NCBI GenBank assembly: GCA_012513395.1
Contig: JAAZCH010000166.1
Location: forward strand, 1 to 64,000
DNA from: Tissierellia bacterium
GTDB taxonomy: Bacteria > Bacillota_A > Clostridia > Tissierellales > Peptoniphilaceae
DNA: 64,000 bases
Reading direction: 5' to 3'
Both the position numbers and the translations under genes were made by a program. Shown here one piece after another: positions 9,066-18,723 of the stretch. A model generated the notes under the pieces. The model searched no databases. It was not told where the DNA came from and saw only the letters and a list, made by a program, of their open reading frames with translations. Within the stretch, counting starts at the first letter, position 1, and the number at the start of each line of letters is the position of its first letter.

Positions 9066-12000
9066 TAAAGAGCAGCAAGTCGCTATTGATACTATTGATA
9101 AAAATGTATGTGTTGTTGCAGGTGCTGGAACAGGAAAAACTCAAATTCTGACACACAGATTTATTAATATAATAAAATCCTCTGCTAATCCAAAAGATAC
9201 CATGACTTCAATTCTAGCTATAACCTTTACTAAAAAAGCTACTAAAGAAATGATTGAAAGAATCGGAAAAGAAATTGCAAAACTTTCTGAAGAAGATAAA
9301 AGATATGAGGATTTAGTAAATCATTTGTCTTTTTTAAATATATCTACTATAGACAGTTTTTGTAAAAACGTCATTGACGAAAATAGTTTTATTATTGGAC
9401 TACCTTCTGATTATGAAGTTGTTGATGAACTTGAAGGAGATAAGATATTAGATGAAGTAATTTCCGAAGTTATAGACGATTATATTGAAAATGAAGTTTT
9501 AATAGACTATCTGATTCAAAATAGATATTTTAGAACTAACGATTTTATAAAAGAAATAAAAGGTGCATATAAAAAAATAACACAAAAAGGGTATTCCTAT
9601 AATGATCTTCTAAGTAAGTTTCCAAAAGAAGAAATTGAGAAGGAGGAATATCTAATTTTTGTTGAGGAAATTGAATCTGCTTGCAATTTACTTTTGGAAA
9701 ATAAATTCGTAACTAGTAGAAGTGGATTTGTTAAAGAAATGAATAAGGGACTATTCGATGATCTAAGAGAGATGGATGAGTTAGAACTAGTTGAAGAAAA
9801 ACTTAAGATAATAAAAAATGGTGTGGAAATTGCTAAGAATATACCAATAGATACTAAAGAACAAATTTATAGTTTAATAAATAGTTATTTGGCAAATTAC
9901 GAATATGAATATTATAAATATTATAAACTGATTAATGAAATTCTATTATTAGTGGATGAAAGGTTTCGAAAAAGCAAATTACAATCAGGGAAGCTTCAAT
10001 TCAGCGATTTAGTATATTTCACTAGAGAGATATTAAAAAATAACGAAATTCTAAATTTATACAAAGAAAAGTTTCAATATATAATGATAGATGAATATCA
10101 AGACACCAATTTGACTCAAAGAGATATTTTCTATCAACTAGCATCCACGGAAAAATTGCTAGGTCGCAATAATTTATTTGTAGTAGGGGATCCTAAGCAA
10201 TCCATTTACGGTTTTAGAGGATCTGAAATGAGCGTGTTTGAAACTACATTGGAGGACATGAGAAATTCTGATGGAGTTATAGTTGAGCTAGCGGAAAATT
10301 ATCGCTCTTCAAAGGAGCTAGTTAATTACTCCAATGAATTATTCTCCATAATTATGGAAGATAAATACAATTCATTAAAATCAAATCCTGATATAGCAAA
10401 AGTATTAGAAAAAAAGGTTAAATATTATGATATTAGTTCTAGTGAAACTAAAGAAGCGGAGGTAATTGCACGGGAGATAATTAGGCTTCAAGAAGAGGGT
10501 AAAAAATTCAAAGATATAGCAATCCTTTTCAGAAGTTCAACCCATTTAAAAGCTTTAGAAGAAGAGCTGAACAAGTATAGAATACCTTTTATCAATCCAA
10601 AGAGCAAAGAATTTTATTATAAAAGAGAAATCAAGGATATAATATTATTTTTACATGTGCTAAATTCTGAGGAAGATTCTCAAAGTTTGTACGGTTTGCT
10701 TCGTAGCAATTTTTTTCTAATAAGTGATGATGAGCTTTATAGATTAAGCAAGATAGATGGTGATAATCTATTTTCTAAATTGATGAACTATGAAGGAGAT
10801 AATGAAAAAATAAAATTCGCCAAGAAAACACTTAGAAGTATGTCGTCAATTAGAAACCAAACGAGTATATTTGAGATACTAAGTCAATTTATTGAAGTTA
10901 CCAAGTACTATGAAACTTTAGCACTCATTTCTAATTCACAGCAACGTATAGAAAACATTAGAAAATTTCAAGAAATCACTTTAAACTTTTCAAAAAATGA
11001 ATCCATTTATATTAATGAGTTTTTGGATTATATTGTATTGCAATCCACAGTTGATACTGAAGAAGCCTTGGTAGAGGGTGACAGCGATTCAATAAATCTA
11101 ATGACCATTCATGGATCTAAGGGCTTAGAGTTTCCAGTAGTAATTTTTTACGATTCAAAAAACACTGGAAATATACGAAGTTCTAAAATTGAAGTTAATC
11201 GCAATTTAGGTTATGGAATTTCGATGAATGGAAGTTACTTATTTGAACATGTAAAGGGAGCTAATAAATTAGAAGATAAAGAAGAAAGAAATAGATTATT
11301 ATATGTATGTGTAACAAGGGCTAAAGAAGAATTTATTTTTATAAAGACTACTGAAAAAAACACGGGTTTTATTGAAAAACTATTTTTACCAATGGATTAT
11401 GAATTTAATATGATGGAAGAGATACCAGAGATAAAGGATGCTATATTAAATGAAATGTCCATTTCCACAGATGAGAGTCTTGTAGGAAGTACGTTTACAT
11501 TTCCAATTAAAAAGAAGAGAGTCACTAGCAGTATAACAGGCTACAATACATTTATTAGGTGTAAAAGAGAATTTTATTTAAAATATAAGATTGGCATAAA
11601 GGGAATAGATATAAAGGAAGAAAAATTTCATGAAGAAAACAATTATGATTACTATTCTTTAGGAATAGACGCAGCCGAATATGGAACTATGGTTCATAGT
11701 CTAATAGAAAATTATGATCTAAATATGGACTTGGATATTCAGATTAATAATTTGCTGATGGAAAAAAATCAAATTGACAATATATCTGCTAAAGAAGCTA
11801 TGTATAAACATATGAATAACTATTTAAAAAGGAAAATAGACGGAGATAAATATTTAGAATTTGATTTTTTATATGAGTTAGAAAATGGAAATATTGTCGG
11901 AAGCATTGACCAAGTAATCTGTATTGATGATGAAATTGAAATAATGGATTTTAAAACCAATCGCGTTAGATATCTTGATAATCTTGTGGAAAGATACAAA

Positions 12001-12246
12001 CCTCAATTGCGCATTTATTCTTTAGTCATTGAGGAAATATTTGGTATTCCTCCTAAGTTGGCATTAATTCATTTTTTAGATAGTGGTGATATAGTAGAGA
12101 TACCATGGGATGAAAATGAGAATAAAAAATTGCTTAGTGAACTAAATATCTTCTTGAGATTTGTATCTGATTTTGATAATATATATAAGTACGAATGTAG
12201 CGAAAAATGTCATGAATATTGTGATTTTTTAGAATTTTGCAATTAG
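9055..12246 (+). CDS. addA: AddA helicase-nuclease subunit (UvrD family)
   Basis: A 1063-aa SF1A helicase with a C-terminal nuclease; with AddB it unwinds and degrades DNA from double-strand ends. Walker A is AGAGTGKT (22-29). Further helicase motifs are IDEYQDTN, VVGDPKQSIYGFRG, LAENYRSS, MTIHGSKGLEF and LLYVCVTRAKEE. The nuclease domain has a GSIDQV...IEIMDFKTN block with catalytic Asp/Lys. Unusually, it also has a Cys at 836 in an RCKREFYLKY context that mirrors the AddB staple. A C-terminal cysteine cluster (1048, 1052, 1056, 1062) ends one residue before the stop. Overlaps addB by 11 nt; the next gene starts 7 nt after the stop. Confidence 0.95.
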   Translation: MEFNKEQQVAIDTIDKNVCVVAGAGTGKTQILTHRFINIIKSSANPKDTMTSILAITFTKKATKEMIERIGKEIAKLSEEDKRYEDLVNHLSFLNISTIDSFCKNVIDENSFIIGLPSDYEVVDELEGDKILDEVISEVIDDYIENEVLIDYLIQNRYFRTNDFIKEIKGAYKKITQKGYSYNDLLSKFPKEEIEKEEYLIFVEEIESACNLLLENKFVTSRSGFVKEMNKGLFDDLREMDELELVEEKLKIIKNGVEIAKNIPIDTKEQIYSLINSYLANYEYEYYKYYKLINEILLLVDERFRKSKLQSGKLQFSDLVYFTREILKNNEILNLYKEKFQYIMIDEYQDTNLTQRDIFYQLASTEKLLGRNNLFVVGDPKQSIYGFRGSEMSVFETTLEDMRNSDGVIVELAENYRSSKELVNYSNELFSIIMEDKYNSLKSNPDIAKVLEKKVKYYDISSSETKEAEVIAREIIRLQEEGKKFKDIAILFRSSTHLKALEEELNKYRIPFINPKSKEFYYKREIKDIILFLHVLNSEEDSQSLYGLLRSNFFLISDDELYRLSKIDGDNLFSKLMNYEGDNEKIKFAKKTLRSMSSIRNQTSIFEILSQFIEVTKYYETLALISNSQQRIENIRKFQEITLNFSKNESIYINEFLDYIVLQSTVDTEEALVEGDSDSINLMTIHGSKGLEFPVVIFYDSKNTGNIRSSKIEVNRNLGYGISMNGSYLFEHVKGANKLEDKEERNRLLYVCVTRAKEEFIFIKTTEKNTGFIEKLFLPMDYEFNMMEEIPEIKDAILNEMSISTDESLVGSTFTFPIKKKRVTSSITGYNTFIRCKREFYLKYKIGIKGIDIKEEKFHEENNYDYYSLGIDAAEYGTMVHSLIENYDLNMDLDIQINNLLMEKNQIDNISAKEAMYKHMNNYLKRKIDGDKYLEFDFLYELENGNIVGSIDQVICIDDEIEIMDFKTNRVRYLDNLVERYKPQLRIYSLVIEEIFGIPPKLALIHFLDSGDIVEIPWDENENKKLLSELNIFLRFVSDFDNIYKYECSEKCHEYCDFLEFCN

Positions 12247-12253
12247 GAGAAAA

Positions 12254-12718
12254 ATGGTAAACGAAAATTACTTGGACTATGTCCTATCTATTGAAAATGC
12301 CGTAGAAATTGGGGAAGAAATATCCCAGGAATTAGAAATTGTAACTTCTGTAATGAGAGAAAATGTAGAACAAATAGAATTGTTTTTAGAAAACAACAGT
12401 CATACTTGCAGATCTCTTGATAAATCAGTTTTGGATTTTGTTACTGAAATTATGAAAAATAGCGAATCTAAGTTAACTATTTTTGAAGAAGAATTGGAAA
12501 CTTTTTCCAATTACAATTCAGGCGAAGAACTTCTAATGGTAGACAATAAGTTTCTAGAAAAATTGAATTTAACTAATGAATTGAATATATTCTTAAGAAT
12601 TCAACTGGAAGAATATATTTCAAATTTGGACGACGTAAAGACTATTGTAGATGAAATTACAACTAGTTTAAATAAACAAAGAACTGAACAATATTTGGGT
12701 TCTAGAATGTTGATGTAA
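12254..12718 (+). CDS. Small acidic helical protein of unknown function downstream of addA
   Basis: A 154-aa protein I do not recognise. It is rich in Glu, Leu, Ile and Asn, predicted almost all helical with coiled-coil-like heptads, and has one Cys, no membrane segment and no signal peptide. Its size and composition recall FlgN/FliT-type chaperones, but no flagellar gene is nearby and I would not assign that. It starts 7 nt after addA with GGAG in the gap (TAGGAGAAAAATG) and is the last gene of the operon. Context therefore allows, but does not prove, a link to recombination. Confidence 0.8.
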   Translation: MVNENYLDYVLSIENAVEIGEEISQELEIVTSVMRENVEQIELFLENNSHTCRSLDKSVLDFVTEIMKNSESKLTIFEEELETFSNYNSGEELLMVDNKFLEKLNLTNELNIFLRIQLEEYISNLDDVKTIVDEITTSLNKQRTEQYLGSRMLM

Positions 12719-12742
12719 AAACATCAATTATTCTTTAACTTT

Positions 12743-12805
12743 TTGTTGTAAAAGCTTTTTTGTTATGCTAATATTTAAGTATTGTATATATATTAAGATT
12801 GGAGG
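12743..12805 (+). promoter_or_regulatory. Probable promoter and ribosome binding site of secG-hppA
   Basis: TTGTTA (12760-12765) is followed after 17 nt by TGTATA (12783-12788); a TATGCTAAT stretch (12764-12772) offers an alternative -10. GGAGG at 12801-12805 is the secG ribosome binding site. The exact -10 choice is uncertain. Confidence 0.4.
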
Positions 12806-12811
12806 AAAACA

Positions 12812-13039
12812 ATGACAACTATTTTGTCTATTTTGGTATTAATATCCAGCTTAGCACTGATTATATCAGTTTTAATAGCAGAACCTGCTGAAAGTAACAT
12901 GGGTGTAATTACAGGTGGAGCTTCAGACTCGTTCTGGGATGGAAATAAAGGCAGTAGCAAAGATGTTATGTTAAACAAAATTACAATTGCAGCTTCTATT
13001 GTATTTGTAATATCTCTTGTGCTATTAGCTAAAATTTAG
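12812..13039 (+). CDS. secG: Protein translocase subunit SecG
   Basis: A 75-aa protein with two membrane helices (about 3-22 and 55-74) joined by a loop. The loop reads GGASDSFW...[14 protein letters not shown] and matches the SecG signature (G.sds.fG.nKg.tkd..L.k.T). SecG assists the SecYE channel. The size is typical and the start has GGAGG 7 nt upstream. In many Firmicutes secG lies beside rnr and smpB; here it is 8 nt ahead of the membrane pyrophosphatase, so the two are co-transcribed. Confidence 0.85.
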   Translation: MTTILSILVLISSLALIISVLIAEPAESNMGVITGGASDSFWDGNKGSSKDVMLNKITIAASIVFVISLVLLAKI

Positions 13040-13047
13040 GAGGTTAT

Positions 13048-15054
13048 ATGGAGTTTTTGAATTACTTAGCTCCTGCAGTGGGTGTTGCAGCTTTAATTTT
13101 TGCATACACCAGAGCTTCTTTTATTAAGTCAGTAGAACCAGGAACTGAGAGAATGAAAGAAATTGCGGGCTATATTGAAGATGGTGCTATGGCGTTTTTA
13201 ACTAGAGAATATAAAGTTATCGGCGTTTTCATGGCAGTTATGTTTGCGATTTTACTCGCAATTGGTAGAGGTAGTATTGCTATGCCTTTGACTTTTTTAT
13301 TTGGTGGAATATTTTCCTTACTTGCAGGTTATATTGGTATGTCAGTAGCAACAAAAGCTAATGTTCGTACTACAAATATGGCTATGATGAGTGGAATGGG
13401 CAAAGCTTTGGACATTGCTTTTTCTGGCGGCGCTGTAATGGGAATGACTGTAGTAGGACTTGGAATTATTGGTATTTCACTTTCTTACTTTCTTTCTGGA
13501 GGAGACACTTCTATAGTTTATGGTTTCTCCCTAGGAGCTTCATCTATTGCGTTATTTTCAAGAGTCGGTGGTGGTATTTATACTAAAGCTGCTGACGTTG
13601 GTGCTGACTTAGTAGGAAAAGTTGAAGCTGGAATTCCAGAAGACGACCCAAGAAACCCTGCAGTTATTGCAGATAACGTTGGTGACAACGTTGGTGACGT
13701 TGCTGGGATGGGCGCTGACTTATTTGAGTCTTATGTAGGTGCTTTACTTTCAGGTATTACCCTAGGCTTACTAGCGTATGGTGGACTTGGAGTAACTTAT
13801 GTACTTATAGTTGCAGCTGCTGGTGTAGTGGCATCAATTTTAGGTACACAAGCTGTTAAGGGCGATAAAGACCCTCAAAAAGCTTTAAATATGGGAACAT
13901 ATGCGGCATCAATTATTACTTTAATAGTAGCAGCAATTTTCTCATTAATATTATTGAAATCATTAAAACCATTTATATCAGTTGCTTCTGGTGTAGTTGT
14001 AGGACTTGCAATATCAAAACTAACTGAAATTTATACATCTGCAGATTATGATGCAGTTAAGAAAATCGCTCATGATTCTCAAACAGGTGCTTCGACTAAT
14101 ATAATTTCAGGTTTGGCAGTAGGCATGATGTCAACTGTTGGTCCAATAATTGTAATAGCAGTTGGAATTATAATTGCATTTGTAGGTGGTGGCGGAAACA
14201 TTACTGCTACTCATGGATTGTATGGAATTGCCGTGGCGGCTGTAGGTATGTTATCTACTGCAGGTATGACAATAGCTGTAGATGCTTATGGACCTATTGC
14301 AGACAATGCTGGTGGTATAGCAGAAATGTGTGATCTTCCTGAAAATGTAAGAGAAATCACTGACTCATTAGATGCTGTTGGAAATACAACTGCAGCTGTA
14401 GGTAAAGGATTCGCAATTGGATCAGCAGCACTTACTGCACTATCCTTGTTTGTATCCTATACACAAGCTGTAGAACTTACATCCATTGACGTAACTAAGC
14501 CTGGAGTTATTGCAGGTATGTTTATCGGTGGTATGCTACCATTTGCTTTTTCAGCATATACTATGAATGCAGTAGGAAAAGCTGCAAATGCTATGATTGA
14601 AGAAGTAAGAAGACAATTTAGAGAAATACCTGGCATTATGGAAGGGGAGGCTATTCCTGAATATTCTAAATGCGTAGATATTTCTACAGCAGCGGCACTT
14701 AAAGAAATGATTATACCTGGATCAATGGCAATTATTTCTCCAGTAGTGGTAGGTCTTTTATTAGGATCTGAAGCTTTAGGAGGAATGTTAGCTGGTGGAT
14801 TAGTAACTGGTGTGTTAATGGCAATATTTATGTCAAACGCAGGTGGTGCTTGGGACAATGCTAAGAAGTATATTGAAGGTGGAAAATATGGCGGAAAAGG
14901 TAGCGAGGCTCATGCAGCTGCAGTTACTGGTGATACTGTAGGAGATCCATTCAAAGATACTTCAGGTCCTTCAATCAATATCTTGATTAAACTAATGACA
15001 GTTGTAGCTCTCGTAGTTGCACCTTTAATAGTAGGTCACACTGGATTATTTTAA
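13048..15054 (+). CDS. hppA: Membrane-bound ion-translocating pyrophosphatase
   Basis: A polytopic 668-aa enzyme that couples PPi hydrolysis to Na+ and/or H+ export. The catalytic signature [20 protein letters not shown] and the following [21 protein letters not shown] are intact, as is the C-terminal [14 protein letters not shown] block. [10 protein letters not shown] has Ala where K+-independent enzymes carry Lys, so I infer a K+-dependent enzyme. The Glu in DLFESY and the firmicute context would fit Na+ transport, but this cannot be settled by eye. AGGAGG overlaps the secG stop. A strong terminator follows. Confidence 0.96.
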   Translation: MEFLNYLAPAVGVAALIFAYTRASFIKSVEPGTERMKEIAGYIEDGAMAFLTREYKVIGVFMAVMFAILLAIGRGSIAMPLTFLFGGIFSLLAGYIGMSVATKANVRTTNMAMMSGMGKALDIAFSGGAVMGMTVVGLGIIGISLSYFLSGGDTSIVYGFSLGASSIALFSRVGGGIYTKAADVGADLVGKVEAGIPEDDPRNPAVIADNVGDNVGDVAGMGADLFESYVGALLSGITLGLLAYGGLGVTYVLIVAAAGVVASILGTQAVKGDKDPQKALNMGTYAASIITLIVAAIFSLILLKSLKPFISVASGVVVGLAISKLTEIYTSADYDAVKKIAHDSQTGASTNIISGLAVGMMSTVGPIIVIAVGIIIAFVGGGGNITATHGLYGIAVAAVGMLSTAGMTIAVDAYGPIADNAGGIAEMCDLPENVREITDSLDAVGNTTAAVGKGFAIGSAALTALSLFVSYTQAVELTSIDVTKPGVIAGMFIGGMLPFAFSAYTMNAVGKAANAMIEEVRRQFREIPGIMEGEAIPEYSKCVDISTAAALKEMIIPGSMAIISPVVVGLLLGSEALGGMLAGGLVTGVLMAIFMSNAGGAWDNAKKYIEGGKYGGKGSEAHAAAVTGDTVGDPFKDTSGPSINILIKLMTVVALVVAPLIVGHTGLF

Positions 15055-15066
15055 TAAAAAATCTTT

Positions 15067-15099
15067 GCTCTTTAGTACAAACTAGAGAGCGATTTTTTT
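15067..15099 (+). terminator. Terminator after hppA
   Basis: GCTCTTTAGT (15067-15076) pairs perfectly with ACTAGAGAGC (15081-15090) around ACAA and is followed by GATTTTTTT. Confidence 0.88.
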
Positions 15100-15126
15100 G
15101 TGGAAAATACTGATTTATGTTATAAT
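15098..15126 (+). promoter_or_regulatory. Promoter of the hydrolase-murF-ddl operon
   Basis: TTGTGG (15098-15103), a 17-nt spacer, then a perfect TATAAT (15121-15126). It begins right at the hppA terminator tail and predicts transcription starting near 15133. It therefore rules out the in-frame TTG at 15098 as the start of the next gene. Confidence 0.7.
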
Positions 15127-15142
15127 TTCCTATGAGGTATTT

Positions 15143-15898
15143 ATGGAAATTATTATTGAAAACTTAAAATTAAATTATGTAGATGAAGGAGACTTCTCAA
15201 GTACAGTAGTACTATTACATGGATGGGGCACAAGCATTGAGACGATGATTCCTATATCCAATTTATTGAAGGATCGTTACAGAATTGTATTACTTGATCT
15301 CCCTGGTTTTGGAAAGTCGGACGAACCAAAAGAAGTATTTAGTTCCTATGACTATGTCAAAGTAGTATTGAAGTTTTTAGATGAAATCAACGTTAAAAAT
15401 GCTACATTCATTGGGCATTCATTTGGAGGAAAAATTTCATCAATAATCGCATCAAGACATCCAGAAATGGTCGATAAATTAATTCTAGTAGATTCAGCAG
15501 GCTTGATACCTAAAAGAGGAATGGATTACTATATAAAGGTATATTCTTTTAAAGTTATGAGATGGCTTTATAAGAATATGCCTTTTGGAAATAAAGAAGA
15601 AAGATTAGAACAATTTCGAAAAAAACATGGATCCGATGATTATCAGGCATCTAGTGGAGTAATGAGGAAAATTCTAGTCGTCGTTGTGAATGAAAATATT
15701 AGACCAATTTTAAAGGACATTAAAGCAGAAACTCTACTCATTTGGGGGGACAAGGACGACGCGACGCCATTATATATGGGAGAAATTTTCGAAAAAGAAA
15801 TTAAAAATAGTGGATTAGTAGTACTAAAAGACAGTGGTCATTATTCGTATATTGATGACTACAGAACTTTCAGTGCAGTTATAAATTCTTTTTTATAA
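15143..15898 (+). CDS. Alpha/beta-fold hydrolase
   Basis: A 251-aa cytoplasmic hydrolase of the alpha/beta superfamily. Oxyanion-hole motif LLHGWG, nucleophile elbow GHSFGG, an Asp in WGDKDDATP and a His in SGHYSYID form a complete catalytic set. The start is ATG 15143, with GAGG at 15134-15137 and the promoter just upstream. The substrate is unknown. It is followed after 9 nt by a MurF-like ligase and then ddl. Because all three are transcribed together, a role in cell-wall precursor metabolism is a fair guess, not shown by the sequence. Confidence 0.88.
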   Translation: MEIIIENLKLNYVDEGDFSSTVVLLHGWGTSIETMIPISNLLKDRYRIVLLDLPGFGKSDEPKEVFSSYDYVKVVLKFLDEINVKNATFIGHSFGGKISSIIASRHPEMVDKLILVDSAGLIPKRGMDYYIKVYSFKVMRWLYKNMPFGNKEERLEQFRKKHGSDDYQASSGVMRKILVVVVNENIRPILKDIKAETLLIWGDKDDATPLYMGEIFEKEIKNSGLVVLKDSGHYSYIDDYRTFSAVINSFL

Positions 15899-15907
15899 GG
15901 AGATTAA

Positions 15908-17413
15908 ATGTTAAATATTATATCAGTCGCATTTCTAGTGCTAATAGCTGGAGATTTTTTAAAGCGTTCAGAAAGCGCTTTGCATTTATTACAACTAGAA
16001 GGATACGATTTAAAAAAATATAATAATTGGTTAAAAAACAACTCGGGGAAGCTAATGAGTTTGGGGAAATTAATTGAGCCTGATAAATCTCCATTAGTTT
16101 ATACTGAACGAGCTATACGACTTAAAAAAACTCATTTTATTGTAAACATTATTATGTGTTTTATTTTATTTGTTATAGGCTATTTGCTTCGAAATAGTTT
16201 TTTATACTTTTTAATTGTAATTATATATGTTTTTATGTATATGATGGAGCCGTATATTATGAATATTACCGCAAATATTAATGCTCCAAAAGAAAAAGCT
16301 ATTAATTTAGGATTTTATAAAACTGCTCAAGAAAAAATTTCATCTATGAATAATCTTAAAGTCGTCGGCATCACTGGAAGTTATGGAAAAACTAGTACAA
16401 AATTTATAACTTCTACTATTCTTAAAGAAAAATATAAAGTCCAAGATACTCCCAGTTCTTACAATACTCCTATGGGATTGTCTAGGGTTATTAATGAAGA
16501 GTTAACGGATGACAAAGAGATATTTGTAGCTGAGATGGGCGCTTATGTTAAAGGCGAAATTAAAGAAGTAGCTGATTTAGTTCAACCTGATATTGGAATT
16601 ATAACCTCAATTGGACCAGCGCATTTAGAATCCTTTGGATCTATTGATAATATTATTAAAACAAAATATGAAATTATTGAAGCATTAGATAAAGATGGTA
16701 TAGCGATTTTTAATTATGATGACGAAAATTTGAAAACCATTGCTGATGAAACAAAGCTAAAAAAATATTATTATGGTTTCAATGATGTGGAAAAACTGGA
16801 TGTATATGCAAAAGACATTTCTGTAAATAGCAGAGGTTCTGAATTCGTTCTTGTAATAAAGGCTACAGGTGAGATAAAATGCAAAACCAAAATGCTTGGT
16901 AGACACAATATCGGCAATATTTTAGCTGGATGCACAGTAGGACATATTCTTGGTCTGACTCTGGAAGAAATAGCTACTGGAGTATCTAAAATAGAGCCAG
17001 TAGAGCATAGGCTAAATATTATTGATCCAGGCACAGGTGTAATTATAATTGACGATGGATTTAATTCCAATCCATCAGGAGCAAAAGCTGCTTTAGAGGT
17101 TTTAAATGAATTCAAAACTGGTAGAAAATTTGTAGTAACTCCTGGGATGATTGAACTGGGAGAATTAGAGTTTGAAGAAAACAAAAAATTTGGAAAGCTA
17201 ATGGGCGAAGTAGCAGATTTCGTATTTCTAGTAGGAAAAAAAAGAACATTACCTATATTCGAAGGATTAAAAGAAACAAACATATCTATGGATAATGTGT
17301 ATCCTGTAGATTCTTTAGATGAGGCTACGCAGATATTTGGTAAGTTGCTTCAATCTGGTGATGTTATTTTATTTGAAAATGATTTACCTGATAATTATAA
17401 TGAGGAGGATTAG
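15908..17413 (+). CDS. Membrane-anchored MurF-like Mur ligase
   Basis: A 501-aa Mur ligase family protein. The first ~125 residues hold hydrophobic membrane segments (roughly 1-15, 75-92 and 97-115) instead of the usual UDP-MurNAc-binding domain. Then comes ATP site GSYGKTS (157-163), the EMGAYVKGEI block and GPAHLESFGS typical of MurF, and the C-terminal domain (VEHRLNII, DDGFNSNP). MurF adds D-Ala-D-Ala to UDP-MurNAc-tripeptide; the neighbouring ddl makes that dipeptide, which supports this role. AAGGAG at 15897-15902 overlaps the hydrolase stop. I recall similar membrane-anchored MurF homologues in other Firmicutes, so it may be the organism's only MurF or a paralogue. Confidence 0.85.
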   Translation: MLNIISVAFLVLIAGDFLKRSESALHLLQLEGYDLKKYNNWLKNNSGKLMSLGKLIEPDKSPLVYTERAIRLKKTHFIVNIIMCFILFVIGYLLRNSFLYFLIVIIYVFMYMMEPYIMNITANINAPKEKAINLGFYKTAQEKISSMNNLKVVGITGSYGKTSTKFITSTILKEKYKVQDTPSSYNTPMGLSRVINEELTDDKEIFVAEMGAYVKGEIKEVADLVQPDIGIITSIGPAHLESFGSIDNIIKTKYEIIEALDKDGIAIFNYDDENLKTIADETKLKKYYYGFNDVEKLDVYAKDISVNSRGSEFVLVIKATGEIKCKTKMLGRHNIGNILAGCTVGHILGLTLEEIATGVSKIEPVEHRLNIIDPGTGVIIIDDGFNSNPSGAKAALEVLNEFKTGRKFVVTPGMIELGELEFEENKKFGKLMGEVADFVFLVGKKRTLPIFEGLKETNISMDNVYPVDSLDEATQIFGKLLQSGDVILFENDLPDNYNEED

Positions 17414-17416
17414 TTA

Positions 17417-18595
17417 ATGCTAAATGTAGGTGTATTGGTTGGAGGTAGGAGTGTAGAGCATGAAGTTGCTGTTATTACTGCTATGCAAATGATTGAAAAT
17501 TTAGATAAGACAAAATATAATATTTTTCCTATCTATATAAATAATACAGGAAAGTGGCTAGTGGGTGAGGGGTTAGATAAGTTTGAAACTTACAAATCTG
17601 GTGACTTCGCAAAATTTAAAGAAGTTTTTGTAATGCCATCCCATGGTGATAAAAGCTTCTACACTTTGAATAAAAAATCTTCTGGTGGTGGATTGTTTTC
17701 TAAACAAGAGGATTATGAAGTTTTGGAAAAGTATTGTACATTAGATGTTGCAGTTTTGGGTTTACATGGAACTAATTCTGAAGACGGTACTATTCAAGGG
17801 CTATTAGATACTATGGGTATTCCTTACACAGGAGGAAATGTACTGGCTTCTTCTGTAGGCATGGACAAAGTTCTAATGAAAGATGTTTATCGTCAAAATG
17901 GTATACCTACTGTTGAATACTGCTGGTTTTATAGAGATGAATGGCTATTAGATCCTGAAAAAATACTAATTAATATTGAAAAACTAAAATATCCTTTGAT
18001 AGTAAAACCTTCAAATCTAGGATCAAGTATAGGGATTACTAAGGCAAAAGATAAGAATAGCTTATTAAAAGCAATTGAAATTGCCATTTTTTATGATGAT
18101 AAAATAATTATCGAAGAGGCTATAGAAAATCTTAGAGAAATCAACTGCGCAGTACTAGGAAGACAAGAAAATGTAATTGCTTCTATATTAGAAGAGCCTA
18201 TTGGATGGGTAGATGTTCAAACCTTTGAAAATAAATATGAAAAAGGCGGCGGAGCTACAAGAAAATTACCTGCAGATGTGCCTGACGAGATTAGAATTGA
18301 GATTGAAGAATTGGCCAAACAGGCTTTTAAGGTTATTAATTGCGCTGGTACTGCTCGAATAGACTTTTTGCTTGAGGACAATGAAAAGGTCTATGTAAAT
18401 GAAATAAATACTTTACCAGGCTCAACAAGTTATCATCTATGGGAAAAGACTGGAATTAGCTTCAAAGAACTTATGGATAGATTAATAGAAATTGCATTAG
18501 ATGAAAGCAAAGAAAAAGAAAAAAATATGGTTACCTTTGAATCTGATTTGTACTTGAAAACTAGTTACGGAACTAAAGGAGCAAGTATTAAATAA
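17417..18595 (+). CDS. ddl: D-alanine--D-alanine ligase
   Basis: An ATP-grasp enzyme joining two D-Ala for the peptidoglycan stem. Motifs are GGRSVEHEV near the N-terminus, LHGTNSEDGTIQGLL, PLIVKPSNLGSSIG, an ENKY tyrosine and RIDFLL...VNEINTLPGST with the Mg2+-binding Glu/Asn. The conserved ENKY Tyr fits D-Ala-D-Ala rather than D-Ala-D-Lac specificity. At 392 aa it is longer than many Ddl proteins, with an insertion around residues 70-105 and a C-terminal extension. The start follows murF by 3 nt with AGGAGG just ahead. Confidence 0.95.
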   Translation: MLNVGVLVGGRSVEHEVAVITAMQMIENLDKTKYNIFPIYINNTGKWLVGEGLDKFETYKSGDFAKFKEVFVMPSHGDKSFYTLNKKSSGGGLFSKQEDYEVLEKYCTLDVAVLGLHGTNSEDGTIQGLLDTMGIPYTGGNVLASSVGMDKVLMKDVYRQNGIPTVEYCWFYRDEWLLDPEKILINIEKLKYPLIVKPSNLGSSIGITKAKDKNSLLKAIEIAIFYDDKIIIEEAIENLREINCAVLGRQENVIASILEEPIGWVDVQTFENKYEKGGGATRKLPADVPDEIRIEIEELAKQAFKVINCAGTARIDFLLEDNEKVYVNEINTLPGSTSYHLWEKTGISFKELMDRLIEIALDESKEKEKNMVTFESDLYLKTSYGTKGASIK

Positions 18596-18599
18596 ATTG

Positions 18600-18628
18600 A
18601 AGTCACATCTTTCTTAAGATGTGACTTT
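18600..18628 (+). terminator. Hairpin after ddl
   Basis: AAGTCACATCTT (18600-18611) pairs perfectly with AAGATGTGACTT (18616-18627) around TCTT. The tail is only TTTCC, so termination may be incomplete. Confidence 0.6.
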
Positions 18629-18723
18629 CCAACTATATGGCAGATAATTGTTAACAAAAACATAGAATTGTTAAAAAAGGGTTTAAATAATGTAAAATAT
18701 ATATTAAAATGGGAGTGAAGTAT

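Noticed and set aside
14457..14858. Minus-strand open frame inside the pyrophosphatase gene
   Set aside because: Low-complexity Pro/Ile/Ala translation typical of a shadow of a highly conserved membrane-protein gene.
15098..15142. Upstream TTG start for the alpha/beta hydrolase
   Set aside because: It coincides with the -35 of the promoter and the hppA terminator tail, so it would not be transcribed; ATG 15143 has its own ribosome binding site.
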